Source of the DNA: Ferrithrix thermotolerans DSM 19514
GTDB lineage: Bacteria > Actinomycetota > Acidimicrobiia > Acidimicrobiales > Ilumatobacteraceae
NCBI GenBank assembly: GCA_945885515.1
Contig: CAMCZA010000005.1
Span: 1-32,123, forward strand
Direction: 5' to 3'
Length of the DNA: 32,123 nt
Part shown: positions 8,137-19,721 of the stretch, piece by piece
Position numbering within the stretch: the stretch's first letter is position 1
How the letters are laid out: each line of letters begins with the position of its first letter
Translations under genes and position numbers: made by a program
The notes under the pieces: model-generated
The model's database searches: none
Told to the model about the DNA's origin: nothing
The model's input: only the letters and a program-made list of their open reading frames with translations

Positions 8137-10851
8137 ATGAAATTGATGGCGCTCGACGGTAACTCGTTGGCATATCGTGCCTTTTTTGCTTTGCCGACAG
8201 ACATGGTCACAGCAAATGGTCAAGTTACAAATGCAATTTATGGTTTCACATCAATGTTGCTGACTTTATTGAAGGATCATAAACCCGATGGAATAATCGT
8301 CGTCTTTGATCGCAAAGAAAAAACCTTTCGACATGTTGCAGCGCCAGAATACAAGGCTCAGCGCGAAGCCCAGCCAGATATTTTGTATCAGCAACTTGAC
8401 TTGATTCGTCAGTTATTGGAGGCGATGGGTGTAGTGGCGATTGATGCGGCCGGTTTTGAAGGCGATGATCTGATTGCTACCATCGCCGCAAAAGCCGAAG
8501 ATGCAGGCGATGATCTGATCATTGTCACCGGTGATCGAGACAATTACCAACTAGTTAGCGACCCAAATATTCGGGTGTTGTATAACAAGCGCGGTGTTAG
8601 TGACTATGCGTTGTATGACGAAGCGGGTATTTTTGAACGCACCGGAGTCACGCCAAAACAATATGCAGATTATGCAGCGCTTCGTGGAGACCCAAGTGAC
8701 AATTTAGATGGAGTTCCCGGAGTCGGCGAGAAGACCGCTGCCAAACTGATCAACAAATACCTAAGCCTTGTCAATGTTTTTGATCATGCTGATGAGCAGA
8801 CACCGAAACTTAAACAGGCGCTTAACGAAAATAGAGATCGTGTAATTAGAAATGCTGAACTGATGGTGTTGCGTCGTGACGCTCCAGTAACGATTGACAT
8901 CCACGACTCTGTGCCAAGCCCGCGTATGGATGAAGTTAAAAAGATGTTCGCGATGTTTGAATTTCGAACCATGAACACACGATTTTTAGAGGCCCTCAAA
9001 CACTTTAAAATAGATTTGAAGCAAAGTTCAAGAGAAGGCGACAGTCTCGATGCAGGATCTGCCATCTCATCGGACGCAGAAGTCGGCGCATTGACGGCTG
9101 TTATGAAAATATGTGAGTCGTCAAGTGTTGCTTGCACTGCCTTGACGGCAAATCTGATTAGTGATATTTCTGCAGCATGGGTGGGTGACCCAGGTAGGTC
9201 TGAGTTACTTGGTTTAGCTGTTGTGACTAATACGGCGAAACAAGAAGTCACTTGGATAAGCAAATCGCTGTTGGTGAATGTCGATGTGATCAAAGTTCTC
9301 TCGGGTCAATGGCAATTTCGGGGACATAATGTCAAGCCGTTGTTGCGAAGTCTGCTTGGTCTAAAAATTGACTTGAAATACATGGTCTTAGATACGGCGA
9401 TCGCAGCATATTTGCTTGACCCGTCAGAAGCTAAGTACGAAATCGAACAAGTTGCTGAGCGTTATTTAGGTTTTAAATTCGTTGCCGCAACCAAAGACAG
9501 TGACGATGGACAATTGAATTTCGATTCCGTTGACACAGAGTCAGGGGTGATGACGAGTTCTGCCAACGCGGCGCTTGGTGTGGCGCTCGTTTCGCAAGTA
9601 CTGACAGACTCGCTCACGAAACTAAATCTTTTGAAGTTGTACCAGGAGATCGAGCATCCGCTAGTCAGGGTTCTGGCGAAGATGGAATATCTAGGTGTAC
9701 AGATAGATCGAAAGCAGTTGGGCGCAATCAATGATCGATTGACCGCTGAGTGTTTACGGCTCACCAAACACCTACATGGTGTTGCTAAAAGTGAGTTTAA
9801 TTTGAACTCGCCACTGCAACTTCGCAAGATTCTCTACGAAGACAAAAAGCTGACTGTGGGTAAGAAAAATAAAACAGGACCCTCGACAGATGCTGCGACA
9901 CTTGAGAAGCTCAAAGATCAGTGGCCCGAGTTCATTGAGCCGTTGCTTGAATATCGTGAAGTTGAGAAACTTCGGTCGACATACGGCGAAGGTCTGCTAT
10001 CTGTTGTCGAATCAGACGACAGAATTCATGCAACTTTCAACCAAACAGTTGCTCGCACTGGAAGATTAAGTAGTGACAAACCAAATCTTCATAACATCCC
10101 GATACGCAGTGAGCAAGGAAAAGTTTTTCGTACGGCTTTTATTCCGCGCAAAAGTTCGCGTCTGCTCGTTGCTGACTACAACCAAATTGAACTTCGATGT
10201 ATTGCTCATTTAGCGAATGATCCGGGTTTAATTGACGCTTTCAAGAACAACGTTGATGTCCACAATGTGACTGCAGCAAATATTTTTGGCGTTGCGATTT
10301 CTAAAGTTACGAGTGAACAACGATCCAAAGCCAAGATGGTCTCATACGGTTTGGCATACGGAATGGAGGCCTACGGACTTGCGCAACGCCTAGCCATCGG
10401 GGTTAGTGAAGCAAGTGAGATCTTGGATGCATATTTTGCGGCCTTCCCAAGAGTCAAAAAGTACATGGATGAAACCGTCGAAGAGGCGCGAAAGCGTGGG
10501 TATACCGAGACGCTATTTGGTCGTCGTAGATCAATCCCTGAATTACAAAATCCAAATTTCAGAATTCGACAAGTCGGCGAGCGACAAGCAATGAACTCAG
10601 GGATTCAAGGTTTGGCGGCAGATATTTTTAAAGTCGCGCTCGTACGTATAGACGATGCTTTAGAGGCAGGCGGGTTTGTCTCGCAGTTGGTGCTGCAGGT
10701 TCATGATGAGGTGATTCTTGAGGCTGTTGATATTGAGGAGGCAGCGGTTGAAAGCCTTGTGCGCGACACGATGTGTTCGGCTGCAGAACTCAATGTCCCA
10801 TTGGTTGTGAACCTTGCGTGGGGCGATACTTGGGCTTCGGCGAAAGCCTGA
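8137..10851 (+). CDS. polA: DNA polymerase I
   Basis: 5' nuclease domain (LMALDGNSLAYRAFFALP, GDRDNYQLV, GVPGVGEKTAAKL) and family A polymerase motifs (TGRLSSDKPNLHNIPIR, VADYNQIELRCIAHLANDP, KMVSYGLAYGMEAYGLAQRL, QVHDEVILE). Confidence 0.97.
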   Translation: MKLMALDGNSLAYRAFFALPTDMVTANGQVTNAIYGFTSMLLTLLKDHKPDGIIVVFDRKEKTFRHVAAPEYKAQREAQPDILYQQLDLIRQLLEAMGVVAIDAAGFEGDDLIATIAAKAEDAGDDLIIVTGDRDNYQLVSDPNIRVLYNKRGVSDYALYDEAGIFERTGVTPKQYADYAALRGDPSDNLDGVPGVGEKTAAKLINKYLSLVNVFDHADEQTPKLKQALNENRDRVIRNAELMVLRRDAPVTIDIHDSVPSPRMDEVKKMFAMFEFRTMNTRFLEALKHFKIDLKQSSREGDSLDAGSAISSDAEVGALTAVMKICESSSVACTALTANLISDISAAWVGDPGRSELLGLAVVTNTAKQEVTWISKSLLVNVDVIKVLSGQWQFRGHNVKPLLRSLLGLKIDLKYMVLDTAIAAYLLDPSEAKYEIEQVAERYLGFKFVAATKDSDDGQLNFDSVDTESGVMTSSANAALGVALVSQVLTDSLTKLNLLKLYQEIEHPLVRVLAKMEYLGVQIDRKQLGAINDRLTAECLRLTKHLHGVAKSEFNLNSPLQLRKILYEDKKLTVGKKNKTGPSTDAATLEKLKDQWPEFIEPLLEYREVEKLRSTYGEGLLSVVESDDRIHATFNQTVARTGRLSSDKPNLHNIPIRSEQGKVFRTAFIPRKSSRLLVADYNQIELRCIAHLANDPGLIDAFKNNVDVHNVTAANIFGVAISKVTSEQRSKAKMVSYGLAYGMEAYGLAQRLAIGVSEASEILDAYFAAFPRVKKYMDETVEEARKRGYTETLFGRRRSIPELQNPNFRIRQVGERQAMNSGIQGLAADIFKVALVRIDDALEAGGFVSQLVLQVHDEVILEAVDIEEAAVESLVRDTMCSAAELNVPLVVNLAWGDTWASAKA

Positions 10852-10877
10852 TTTCTACTCGTATCTAGATGCCCTTC

Positions 10878-10913
10878 GGGTAGGCTAAACCGTCCTATCC
10901 ACCTCTCCTATCC
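10878..10913 (+). promoter_or_regulatory. rpsA leader element: GGGTAGG followed by two direct TCCTATCC repeats, either of which could pair with it
   Basis: GGGTAGG 10878-10884; TCCTATCC 10893-10900 and 10906-10913; 17 nt before the GTG start. Confidence 0.35.
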
Positions 10914-10929
10914 GCCGAAAGTTACAACC

Positions 10930-12267
10930 GTGTCAACCGATCAAATAGTTATGTCCTCTCCCGCAATGGGAACCTTCGATTCCGATGGAAATTACACCCC
11001 TCGTAAAGTTACGGAACGAGATGTTTCCTTTGCTGACTCAATCAACGAAACAATGGTTGAACTTAAAGAAGGAAAGTTAGTTACCGGAACAGTTGTACGA
11101 ATCACTCGCGATGAAGTTCTCGTTGAGATTGGATATAAAACAGAAGGCGTAATTCTCAATCGCGAACTTTCAATTCGTCAAGATGCTGATCCAAATACGA
11201 TCGTCAAGTTGGGTGAGAAGATTGAGACTCTGATTCTCACTCTTGAAGACAAAGAAGGTCGGTTGTTGCTCTCAAAGAAGCGTGCGCAGTACGAGCGTGC
11301 ATGGGGAGATATTGAGGCGATTAAAAATAGCGATGGAACTGTTGAAGGCGTCGTAATTGAAGCCGTTAAGGGCGGTTTAATCGTAGATATCGGTCTCCGT
11401 GGCTTTTTGCCAGCGTCACTCGTTGAGTTGCGTCGTGTGCGCGATTTGGCACCGTACCTTGGTCAGCGCATCACCGCAAAAATTCTTGAGCTTGATCGCC
11501 AACGAAACAATGTTGTACTTTCGCGACGAGTTTTGCTTGAGCAAAATCAGAAGGGAAGTCAAAGCGACTTCCTTGAGAATCTCGCAATCGGCGAAGTTCG
11601 AACTGGTCGAGTCTCGAGCGTTGTTGCCTTCGGTGCCTTCGTTGATCTAGGAGGCATGGACGGACTGATCCACGTTTCAGAATTGTCGTGGAAGCATGTT
11701 GACAATCCAAGTGCAGTCGTAAAAATTGGGGATGAAGTTTCGGTCAAGGTTCTTGAAATTGATCGTGAACGAGATCGAATCAGTTTGTCGCTCAAAGCAA
11801 CGCAGCAAGATCCTTGGCAGGAATTTGCATCAAGCCATCAAGTTGGGCAACTTGTTTACGGTCGCGTCACAAAACTTGTTCCATTCGGTGGTTTCGTTCA
11901 AGTTGGTGACGGTATTGAAGGTCTCGTCCACATCTCAGAGATGTCTACACATCATGTTGAGGCACCAGAACAAGTCGTCACTCCGAGCGAAGAACTTTGG
12001 GTCAAGATCATTGATCTCGACTTGGCTCGTCGTCGAATAAGTTTGTCAATCAAGCAGGCGGCAGAAGGTGGCGAATTGGCTGAAGAATATCGAGGTCAGT
12101 TTCAAACTGACGACCAGGGCAATTGGGTAAGCGGAGATGATTCGTCGCGTGAATCTGCGTGGGCAGAGTTTTTTGATCCAAATGCAGTTGCCACACCAGA
12201 GACAGCCGAGCAGGCACCAGCAGAGACACCAGTCGCTTCTGCTGTCGATGAGCCAAGTGCAGGCTGA
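10930..12267 (+). CDS. rpsA: 30S ribosomal protein S1 (four S1 domains)
   Basis: Repeated S1 motifs (GTVVRITRDEVLVEIGYKTEG, GVVIEAVKGGLIVDIGLRGFLPAS, GRVSSVVAFGAFVDLGGMDGLIHVSELSW, GRVTKLVPFGGFVQVGDGIEGLVHISEMS). Confidence 0.96.
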   Translation: MSTDQIVMSSPAMGTFDSDGNYTPRKVTERDVSFADSINETMVELKEGKLVTGTVVRITRDEVLVEIGYKTEGVILNRELSIRQDADPNTIVKLGEKIETLILTLEDKEGRLLLSKKRAQYERAWGDIEAIKNSDGTVEGVVIEAVKGGLIVDIGLRGFLPASLVELRRVRDLAPYLGQRITAKILELDRQRNNVVLSRRVLLEQNQKGSQSDFLENLAIGEVRTGRVSSVVAFGAFVDLGGMDGLIHVSELSWKHVDNPSAVVKIGDEVSVKVLEIDRERDRISLSLKATQQDPWQEFASSHQVGQLVYGRVTKLVPFGGFVQVGDGIEGLVHISEMSTHHVEAPEQVVTPSEELWVKIIDLDLARRRISLSIKQAAEGGELAEEYRGQFQTDDQGNWVSGDDSSRESAWAEFFDPNAVATPETAEQAPAETPVASAVDEPSAG

Positions 12268-12315
12268 TTAATTAACTAAAGATCAAACACCGAAAATAAC
12301 TACAGTGAGTCTCAA

Positions 12316-12909
12316 ATGATTCTCATTGGATTAACTGGCGGAATCGGTTGTGGTAAGTCTGAGGTTTCGCGGTTGCTTGCAGACCGTGGTGCAATCATCA
12401 TCGACGCAGATCTGATTGTCCGTGAATTGCAACTGCCAAACGGTGAGATATTCAATCAAATGGTCGAGATGTTCGGCGACTCGGTTGTCGCAGATGACGG
12501 AACATTAAATCGTGGCGCCGTAGCCAACGAAGTGTTCAAGGACAAAGGGATTCTAAAAAAACTTAACGAGTTGATACATCCTGTTGTGCGCCGGGTAATG
12601 AACGAACGAGTCAAGAGTTACAGCGATACCTCTAAAGTCGTCGTGCTCGATATTCCATTACTAGTAGAGAACCCACGAGAAGGATTAGATGGCGTTGTTG
12701 TCGTTGACCTTGACCCAGAAATAGCCGTGGAACGAATTGTCGAGCAACGAAAAATGAATATTGATGACGCCAAGGCGAGAGTTGCAAACCAATCCTCGCG
12801 CGAGCAACGCAGGGCGATTGCAAACTTTATAATTGATAATTCTGGAGATCGAAAAGCACTCGACTTGCAAGTTGATGCGGCTTGGTCTTGGATTAACGCC
12901 CTGAAATGA
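12316..12909 (+). CDS. coaE: Dephospho-CoA kinase
   Basis: [48 protein letters not shown]. Confidence 0.95.
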   Translation: MILIGLTGGIGCGKSEVSRLLADRGAIIIDADLIVRELQLPNGEIFNQMVEMFGDSVVADDGTLNRGAVANEVFKDKGILKKLNELIHPVVRRVMNERVKSYSDTSKVVVLDIPLLVENPREGLDGVVVVDLDPEIAVERIVEQRKMNIDDAKARVANQSSREQRRAIANFIIDNSGDRKALDLQVDAAWSWINALK

Positions 12910-14942
12910 GCGAACGAAAGTTTGTAGTTGACTCGCCATTTTCTCCAGCGGGGGATCAACCTGAAGCAATTGAGAAACTTGCCGAGGGAGTAAATCGCGG
13001 CGACAGATTTCAGACTCTTCTAGGAATTACCGGGTCGGGTAAGTCAGCAACTATTGCCTGGACAATTGAGAAGGTACAGCGCCCAACACTGATTCTTGCA
13101 CCGAACAAATCGCTTGCGGCGCAACTTGCTCAAGAGATGCGAGAGTTCTTTCCGAATAATCGTGTCGAGTATTTCGTCAGTTATTACGACTACTACCAAC
13201 CCGAGGCGTACATTGCGTCAAGCGATACCTTCATCGAAAAAGACTCTTCAATCAACGATGAAATAGATAGATTGCGCCACTCGGCAACCGCCGCACTTTT
13301 GACTAGGCGAGACACGATAGTGGTGGCCTCTGTCAGTTGTATCTACGGCATGGGCGACCCTGGTGAATATCGGGGTAATTTACTTGAGCTTCATGTTGGC
13401 GTTGACTATGACCAACGAAGCATTTTGGCGCGGCTTGTTGGGTTGCAATATGATCGCAATGACTTGACGCTCGGTCGCGGAAACTTTCGTGTTCGCGGTG
13501 ACACGATAGAAGTTCATCCGGCATACGAAGAAACTGTGACGCGCTTCGAGATGTTCGGTGACACTGTCGAGCGAATCACGGTGGTTGATCCAGTAACTGG
13601 TGAAACCCTTCGTGACTTGACCGAGGTCGTCGTCTTTCCGGCGACCCATTATGTCGCTGGTGAAGAGCGAATGAAATTGGCGATGGCGAAAATCGAGACT
13701 GAACTTGCCGAGCGTCTCAAAGTGTTTGAAGCCGAAGGCAAACTTTTGGAGGCTCAACGAATTCGAATGCGAACAATGTTCGACCTTGAGATGATGAAAG
13801 AAGTGGGCTATTGCAACGGAATTGAAAACTATTCGATGCATATTGATGGTCGTAATCATGGAGAGCCACCATTTACTCTGCTGGACTATTTTCCAAAGGA
13901 CTTCTTGCTTGTAATCGACGAAAGCCATGTTGCGGTGCCGCAGTTGCATGGACAATTCGCTGGGGATAGAAGTCGTAAGCAGACGCTCATCGAGCATGGC
14001 TTTCGTTTGCCATCTGCGATTGACAATCGGCCATTGCAGTTTGAAGAAACAATGGAGCGATTGAACCAATGTATTTTTCTTTCGGCCACACCCGCGAAGT
14101 TCGAACTTGGTTTAAGCGATCAGATAGTAGAACAAATCGTCCGCCCAACAGGATTGATTGACCCAGAAGTAATGGTGCGACCAACGACTGGTCAAATAGA
14201 CGATCTGATTGAGATGATTAAGTTGAAAACCGCCAATGGTGACCGAACACTGGTTACGACTCTGACAAAAAAAATGTCCGAAGATTTATCCGAATATCTG
14301 ATTGAGCAGGGTCTGCGGGTCAGATATTTACATTCAAATATTGACACGATTGAACGTATTGAGATATTGCGTGCATTGCGTCTTGGCGAGTTTGACGTCT
14401 TGGTCGGAATTAACTTATTGCGTGAAGGACTCGACTTGCCAGAAGTTTCGCTGGTCGCAATTTTGGATGCTGACAAGCAAGGCTTCCTTCGCAGTCAGAC
14501 ATCGCTGATTCAGATGATCGGACGAGCGGCACGAAATGTCGACGGCCAAGTGATTATGTATGCCGATAATCGAACACCCGCAATGGAGTTTGCAATTTCT
14601 GAGACCGCCAGACGGCGCGAGCTGCAGATTGCCTACAACCTCAAACACGGGATCGATCCGCAAACGGTTCGCAAGGCAATCGGTGACATTCTCTCAATTC
14701 TTCGTCCTGCGTCAGCGGGGGCCAATGGGGCTCCTTACCCCGGCAAGGGAAAGCGCAAAGATCACGAGCGCGACAAGGTTGTGCGTGAGCTTCGGGCTCT
14801 GCCTCAAGATGAGTTAGCCCGACTCATCGCAACCCTTGAAGAGGAAATGAATCAAGCAGCCGAAGAATTGCGTTTTGAATACGCCGCTCGACTTCGTGAC
14901 GAAATAAAAGAACTAAAGCGCGAGTTACGGGATGCGCACTAA
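12906..14942 (+). CDS. uvrB: Excinuclease ABC subunit B
   Basis: [58 protein letters not shown]-terminal UVR motif; ATGA overlap with coaE. Confidence 0.98.
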   Translation: MSERKFVVDSPFSPAGDQPEAIEKLAEGVNRGDRFQTLLGITGSGKSATIAWTIEKVQRPTLILAPNKSLAAQLAQEMREFFPNNRVEYFVSYYDYYQPEAYIASSDTFIEKDSSINDEIDRLRHSATAALLTRRDTIVVASVSCIYGMGDPGEYRGNLLELHVGVDYDQRSILARLVGLQYDRNDLTLGRGNFRVRGDTIEVHPAYEETVTRFEMFGDTVERITVVDPVTGETLRDLTEVVVFPATHYVAGEERMKLAMAKIETELAERLKVFEAEGKLLEAQRIRMRTMFDLEMMKEVGYCNGIENYSMHIDGRNHGEPPFTLLDYFPKDFLLVIDESHVAVPQLHGQFAGDRSRKQTLIEHGFRLPSAIDNRPLQFEETMERLNQCIFLSATPAKFELGLSDQIVEQIVRPTGLIDPEVMVRPTTGQIDDLIEMIKLKTANGDRTLVTTLTKKMSEDLSEYLIEQGLRVRYLHSNIDTIERIEILRALRLGEFDVLVGINLLREGLDLPEVSLVAILDADKQGFLRSQTSLIQMIGRAARNVDGQVIMYADNRTPAMEFAISETARRRELQIAYNLKHGIDPQTVRKAIGDILSILRPASAGANGAPYPGKGKRKDHERDKVVRELRALPQDELARLIATLEEEMNQAAEELRFEYAARLRDEIKELKRELRDAH

Positions 14943-14959
14943 GCCTTTGTAGCCTTCGG

Positions 14960-17815
14960 ATGATGGCTAACAAGATAATTGTCCGCGGTGCTCGCGAACA
15001 CAACTTAAAAAATATCAATGTCGAACTGCCGCGCGACAAATTAATCGTAATCACAGGGTTGTCGGGCTCGGGTAAATCCAGTTTGGCTTTTGACACGATT
15101 TATGCCGAAGGGCAGAGACGTTATGTCGAGTCGCTGAGTTCGTATGCGCGCCAGTTTTTGGGTCAAATGGATAAACCAGATGTTGATTTGATTGATGGTC
15201 TTTCACCGGCGATTTCAATTGATCAAAAGTCGTCATCAAGAAATCCGCGATCAACGGTCGGCACGATCACCGAGGTCTACGACTATTTGCGTTTGCTGTA
15301 TGCGCGCATTGGAGTTCAACACTGTCCGAAGGATATGACCAAACTCTCAAGGCAGACTCCACAACAGATAGTTGATCGAATTTTGAAACTTCCAGAAGGA
15401 ACACGGTTCCAGGTTTTGGCACCAGTTGTTCGCGGGCGAAAAGGCGAATACGACACTTTGTTGCAAGAGTTGGCAGCGCAAGGGTTCTCTCGTGCGAGAG
15501 TTGACGGTGAGGTCGTCGAGATAAGCGAGTTTCTCAAAAAAGATAAGCGCTTAGCAAAGTATGAACAACATCAAATAGACATTATTGTTGATCGACTCGT
15601 TCGTAAAGACAACATCAGTCGGCGTTTAACTGATTCACTTGAAACCGCACTTCGACTTGCCGATGGTGTGGCAGAAATAGAACTTGTTGAAGGTGGTGAG
15701 CCGATAACAGTTAGTCAGCATCTGGCTTGTCCAAAGTGTGGAACAAGTTTCGAAGAACTGGCGCCGCGAAACTTTTCGTTCAATTCGCCATACGGTGCCT
15801 GTGAAACCTGCCTGGGCCTGGGCACAAAATATGAAGTTGATATAGACCTTGTTGTTCCAGATCCAAACATGACCATCAACGAAGGCGCTCTTGCTCCATG
15901 GCGGTCTGCACACACTCAATATTTCACACGAATGCTCGAGGCTGTTGCTGACCGCTTTGAAATTGATCTTGATAAAAAGTGGTCGAAACTGTCGGTCAAG
16001 GCCCAAAAAATCGTAATGAACGGCGTAGACGACAACATGATGATCAAGTATCGCAATCGCTATGGTCGAACCCGCGAATACAGCACATCGTACGAGGGAG
16101 TTATTCCGTGGATCAAACGTCGTCACGAAACTGCTGAGAGCGATAATGCCCGCGAACAATTTGAAAGTTACATGCGCGAAGTGCCATGTCCAAAATGTAA
16201 AGGAGCACGACTCAAGCCTTCATCATTGGCGGTGCTCGTTGACGGAAAACATATCTCCGAGGTGTGTGCGATGTCGATTGCAGAATCAGCAAAGTTCTTG
16301 GCAAGTTTTGAACTTTCAGACCGAGACACCATCATCGCCGAGAGAATTACAAAAGAAATTAACGCGCGACTTGGCTTCTTATTAGATGTTGGCCTTGACT
16401 ACTTAACTCTCTCACGTGCGGCGGCAACACTGGCTGGTGGTGAAGCGCAACGAATTCGTCTTGCAAGTCAGATCGGTTCAGGACTTGTTGGCACCCTTTA
16501 TGTTCTCGACGAACCAAGCATTGGCTTGCATCAGCGCGATAATCATCGATTAATTGAAACACTGCAGCGTTTGCGCGATTTGGGCAACACGGTGATCGTT
16601 GTCGAACACGACGAAGACACAATTCGATCTTGTGATTGGCTGGTTGACATCGGTCCTGGCGCCGGTGAACATGGTGGACAAGTTGTTTACAGCGGGGCTG
16701 TTGGCGGTGTATTGAAAGTCGCTGAGTCAATCACTGGACAGTATTTGTCGGGCAAGCGATCTGTAGAGATTCCAGTGATGCGACGCGAACCTAATAAAGA
16801 GTTCCTTTCAATCAGAGGAGCCCGCGAGCACAACCTAAAAAACCTAAATGTAAAGATTCCATTGGGATGTTTTGTTGCTGTAACAGGCGTATCGGGTAGC
16901 GGCAAGAGCACGTTGATCAGAGACATTCTTTTGCCTTCGTTGATGCAAAAGATTTACAAGTCAAAAGATGCACCTGGACGCCATACAGGGGTAGACGGCA
17001 TACAACATCTTGACAAGGTCATCGATATGGATCAATCACCAATTGGGCGCACTCCTAGATCGAACCCTGCGACATACACGGGTGTTTTTGATGATATTCG
17101 CAAACTATTCTCTTCAACCCCCGAAGCAAAAGTGCGTGGCTACATGCCAGGAAGATTTAGTTTCAATGTTCCTGGTGGTCGCTGCGAAGCATGTTCTGGC
17201 GATGGAACAATCAAGATTGAGATGCACTTTCTACCCGATGTATATGTGCCGTGCGAAGTTTGTAAAGGTGCCAGGTATAACCGTGACACTTTGGAAATTA
17301 CTTTCAAAAGCAAAAATATCGCTGATGTACTTGATATGCCGGTCTCCGATGCCGTCGACTTTTTCGCCAACCAACCGAGAATAGCCAGACATATGCAGAC
17401 ATTCGTCGACGTCGGATTGGGATATGTGCGTCTAGGCCAATCAGCGCCAACACTTTCCGGGGGTGAGGCTCAACGCGTAAAGCTTGCGAGCGAACTTTCA
17501 AAGCGCAGTACAGGTCACACGATTTATCTTTTGGACGAACCAACAACCGGTCTGCACTTTGAAGATGTTCGAAGGTTATTGATCGTCTTGGCGCGTCTTG
17601 TTGATCAAGGCAACACTGTGCTTGTGATTGAACACAATCTTGACGTGATTAAGACAGCCGATTGGATCATTGACCTCGGTCCAGAAGGGGGCAGCGGAGG
17701 TGGAACTGTCGTTGCTGAAGGATCACCTGAAGCAGTCGCGAAGATTGGTGCATCGCATACTGGTCGATATCTTGCCAAAATGCTAACTTCCAAGCCAGTC
17801 AAAAAGAAAAAATAA
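14960..17815 (+). CDS. uvrA: Excinuclease ABC subunit A (start ATG 14960 or 14963)
   Basis: [66 protein letters not shown] zinc motifs; duplicated ABC modules. Confidence 0.98.
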   Translation: MMANKIIVRGAREHNLKNINVELPRDKLIVITGLSGSGKSSLAFDTIYAEGQRRYVESLSSYARQFLGQMDKPDVDLIDGLSPAISIDQKSSSRNPRSTVGTITEVYDYLRLLYARIGVQHCPKDMTKLSRQTPQQIVDRILKLPEGTRFQVLAPVVRGRKGEYDTLLQELAAQGFSRARVDGEVVEISEFLKKDKRLAKYEQHQIDIIVDRLVRKDNISRRLTDSLETALRLADGVAEIELVEGGEPITVSQHLACPKCGTSFEELAPRNFSFNSPYGACETCLGLGTKYEVDIDLVVPDPNMTINEGALAPWRSAHTQYFTRMLEAVADRFEIDLDKKWSKLSVKAQKIVMNGVDDNMMIKYRNRYGRTREYSTSYEGVIPWIKRRHETAESDNAREQFESYMREVPCPKCKGARLKPSSLAVLVDGKHISEVCAMSIAESAKFLASFELSDRDTIIAERITKEINARLGFLLDVGLDYLTLSRAAATLAGGEAQRIRLASQIGSGLVGTLYVLDEPSIGLHQRDNHRLIETLQRLRDLGNTVIVVEHDEDTIRSCDWLVDIGPGAGEHGGQVVYSGAVGGVLKVAESITGQYLSGKRSVEIPVMRREPNKEFLSIRGAREHNLKNLNVKIPLGCFVAVTGVSGSGKSTLIRDILLPSLMQKIYKSKDAPGRHTGVDGIQHLDKVIDMDQSPIGRTPRSNPATYTGVFDDIRKLFSSTPEAKVRGYMPGRFSFNVPGGRCEACSGDGTIKIEMHFLPDVYVPCEVCKGARYNRDTLEITFKSKNIADVLDMPVSDAVDFFANQPRIARHMQTFVDVGLGYVRLGQSAPTLSGGEAQRVKLASELSKRSTGHTIYLLDEPTTGLHFEDVRRLLIVLARLVDQGNTVLVIEHNLDVIKTADWIIDLGPEGGSGGGTVVAEGSPEAVAKIGASHTGRYLAKMLTSKPVKKKK

Positions 17816-17827
17816 TTCGCGAGACTC

Positions 17828-19687
17828 ATGCAGCGACCGAGTGAGGTAATCCCAGAAAAGCCTGGCTCGTATCAATTCAAAGACTCGCATGGGCGCGTCA
17901 TTTATGTGGGTAAAGCGAACAATTTGAGGTCACGACTAAATAGTTATTTTGCTAGTGCCGACACATTGCACCCACGAACAGCAAATATGGTTTCGACTGC
18001 GACGAGTGTTGAGTGGATTGAAGTTCGTAACGAAATCGAAGCATTGATTCTTGAGCACAGTCTGATAAATCGCTACTCGCCCCGTTTCAATATTCGTTTA
18101 CGTGACGACAAGAGTTATCCGTTTTTGGCCGTCACGGTTGACGAGCAATGGCCACGGGCACTCGTGATGCGGGGTCGGAAACGAAAAGGCACCAGGTATT
18201 TCGGGCCGTATCCGCACCCATGGGCGATTCACGAAACACTTGACCTACTTTTGAGATCTTTTCCAGTTCGGACTTGTTCTCCGGCGACTTTCAAACAACA
18301 CGAGCGACTTGGGCGTCCGTGTCTGCTTTTTCATATTGAGAAATGTTCAGGGCCGTGCGTTGGAAATGTAACTCCAGAGGAATATGCGAACCATGTCAAA
18401 GACTTTTTGGACGTAATGGATGGAGAGAGTGATGAAGTTTGCCAGAGAATTCGTGAAGAAATGGCAGTTGCTTCGACGAGTCATGAATTCGAGCGAGCCG
18501 CAAGATTACGCGATCAACTGTCGGCAATAAATCTGGCGCTTGAGCGTCAGCAGATGGTTGGTGAACGCAGTGAAGATATTGATCTAATCGGTGTTGCTGA
18601 AGATGAGTTTGAGGCCGCTGTTCAGGTGTTCTATGTGCGCAAGGGTCGCGTTGTCGGGAGGAAAGGTTTCGTCGTCGACAAAGTTGAAGCGGTAACTAGT
18701 GCTGGCTTAACAAGTCGGATTATTGAGCGACTATACGACGAGTCACCGATCTTGGGTATTCCTAAATTGGTAATAGTTTCGTTTGAACCAGAAGAAGTTC
18801 AGATTCTTGAAGAATGGTTAAGCAGTCTTAGAACTTCGCATGTTGAAATTAGAGTTGCGCAGCGCGGCGATAAGCGTGAACTACACGAACTTGTAACGAA
18901 TAATGCTAAAGAAGAATTGAATCGCCATCGACTTCGTCGGGCATCTGACCATACCGCTCGCTCGCGGGCTTTGACTGAGTTGCAAACTTTGTTGAATTTA
19001 CCCGAAGTTCCATTACGAATTGAATGTTATGACATGGCGCATTTGCAAGGTACGAACTATGTCGGCTCAATGGTTGTACTCGAAGACGGCCTGCCGATGA
19101 AACGCGAATATAGAAGATTCAAGATAAAAGATGTACCAGGCAATGACGACTATGCGGCAATGCGCGAAGTATTGACACGAAGACTGAGTGCTTACATCAA
19201 AGAAAGAGACCAACCAGTTAACGAGCGCGGCGAGAGGCCCGGCAAGTTCTCTTATGCCCCACAACTGCTTTTGGTCGACGGCGGTAAAGGTCAACTAGGT
19301 GTCGCCGAGCAGGTTGTCCGTGAACTTGGTCTTGAAGACGAGATTCCAGTCGCATCATTAGCCAAACGCTTTGAGGAGGTTTTTATTCCGGGAAGTTCGG
19401 AGCCTGTTGAGGTACCTCGTGGAAGTGACGCCCTATTCATGTTGCAGGTCATTCGCGATGAGGCCCATCGTTTTGCCAATCGGTTTCATCGAGAGTTACG
19501 TGGCAAGGCGATGACTTCAAGTTCGCTTGATGGCATCGCAGGTCTAGGGGCAGCCCGCGCATCCAAGTTGGTCAAGGCTATGGGCAGTATTTCGGCGGTA
19601 AAGCAGGCAAGTCGAGAAGACTTGGCGTTGCTGACATGGTTGCCGACTTCTGTTGCAGATTCGGTGTTTCAGCGATTTCATTCCTGA
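17828..19687 (+). CDS. uvrC: Excinuclease ABC subunit C
   Basis: PEKPGSYQFKDSHGRVIYVGKANNLRSRLNSYF GIY-YIG; ECYDMAHLQGTNYVGSMVV; LLLVDGGKGQL; C-terminal HhH. Confidence 0.97.
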   Translation: MQRPSEVIPEKPGSYQFKDSHGRVIYVGKANNLRSRLNSYFASADTLHPRTANMVSTATSVEWIEVRNEIEALILEHSLINRYSPRFNIRLRDDKSYPFLAVTVDEQWPRALVMRGRKRKGTRYFGPYPHPWAIHETLDLLLRSFPVRTCSPATFKQHERLGRPCLLFHIEKCSGPCVGNVTPEEYANHVKDFLDVMDGESDEVCQRIREEMAVASTSHEFERAARLRDQLSAINLALERQQMVGERSEDIDLIGVAEDEFEAAVQVFYVRKGRVVGRKGFVVDKVEAVTSAGLTSRIIERLYDESPILGIPKLVIVSFEPEEVQILEEWLSSLRTSHVEIRVAQRGDKRELHELVTNNAKEELNRHRLRRASDHTARSRALTELQTLLNLPEVPLRIECYDMAHLQGTNYVGSMVVLEDGLPMKREYRRFKIKDVPGNDDYAAMREVLTRRLSAYIKERDQPVNERGERPGKFSYAPQLLLVDGGKGQLGVAEQVVRELGLEDEIPVASLAKRFEEVFIPGSSEPVEVPRGSDALFMLQVIRDEAHRFANRFHRELRGKAMTSSSLDGIAGLGAARASKLVKAMGSISAVKQASREDLALLTWLPTSVADSVFQRFHS

Positions 19688-19707
19688 GTACAGACTCCGA
19701 ACTTAGA

Positions 19708-19721
19708 TAGTGTTTTAATCA
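19708..19721 (+). promoter_or_regulatory. TANNNT -10-like hexamer TAGTGT, 8 nt before rapZ GTG; candidate leaderless promoter
   Basis: TAGTGT at 19708-19713, GTG at 19722. Confidence 0.4.

Noticed and set aside
9100-9480. PolA 3'-5' exonuclease region without recognisable DxE catalytic motifs
   Set aside because: Loss of proofreading residues is common in PolA of actinobacteria and many other bacteria; not novel.
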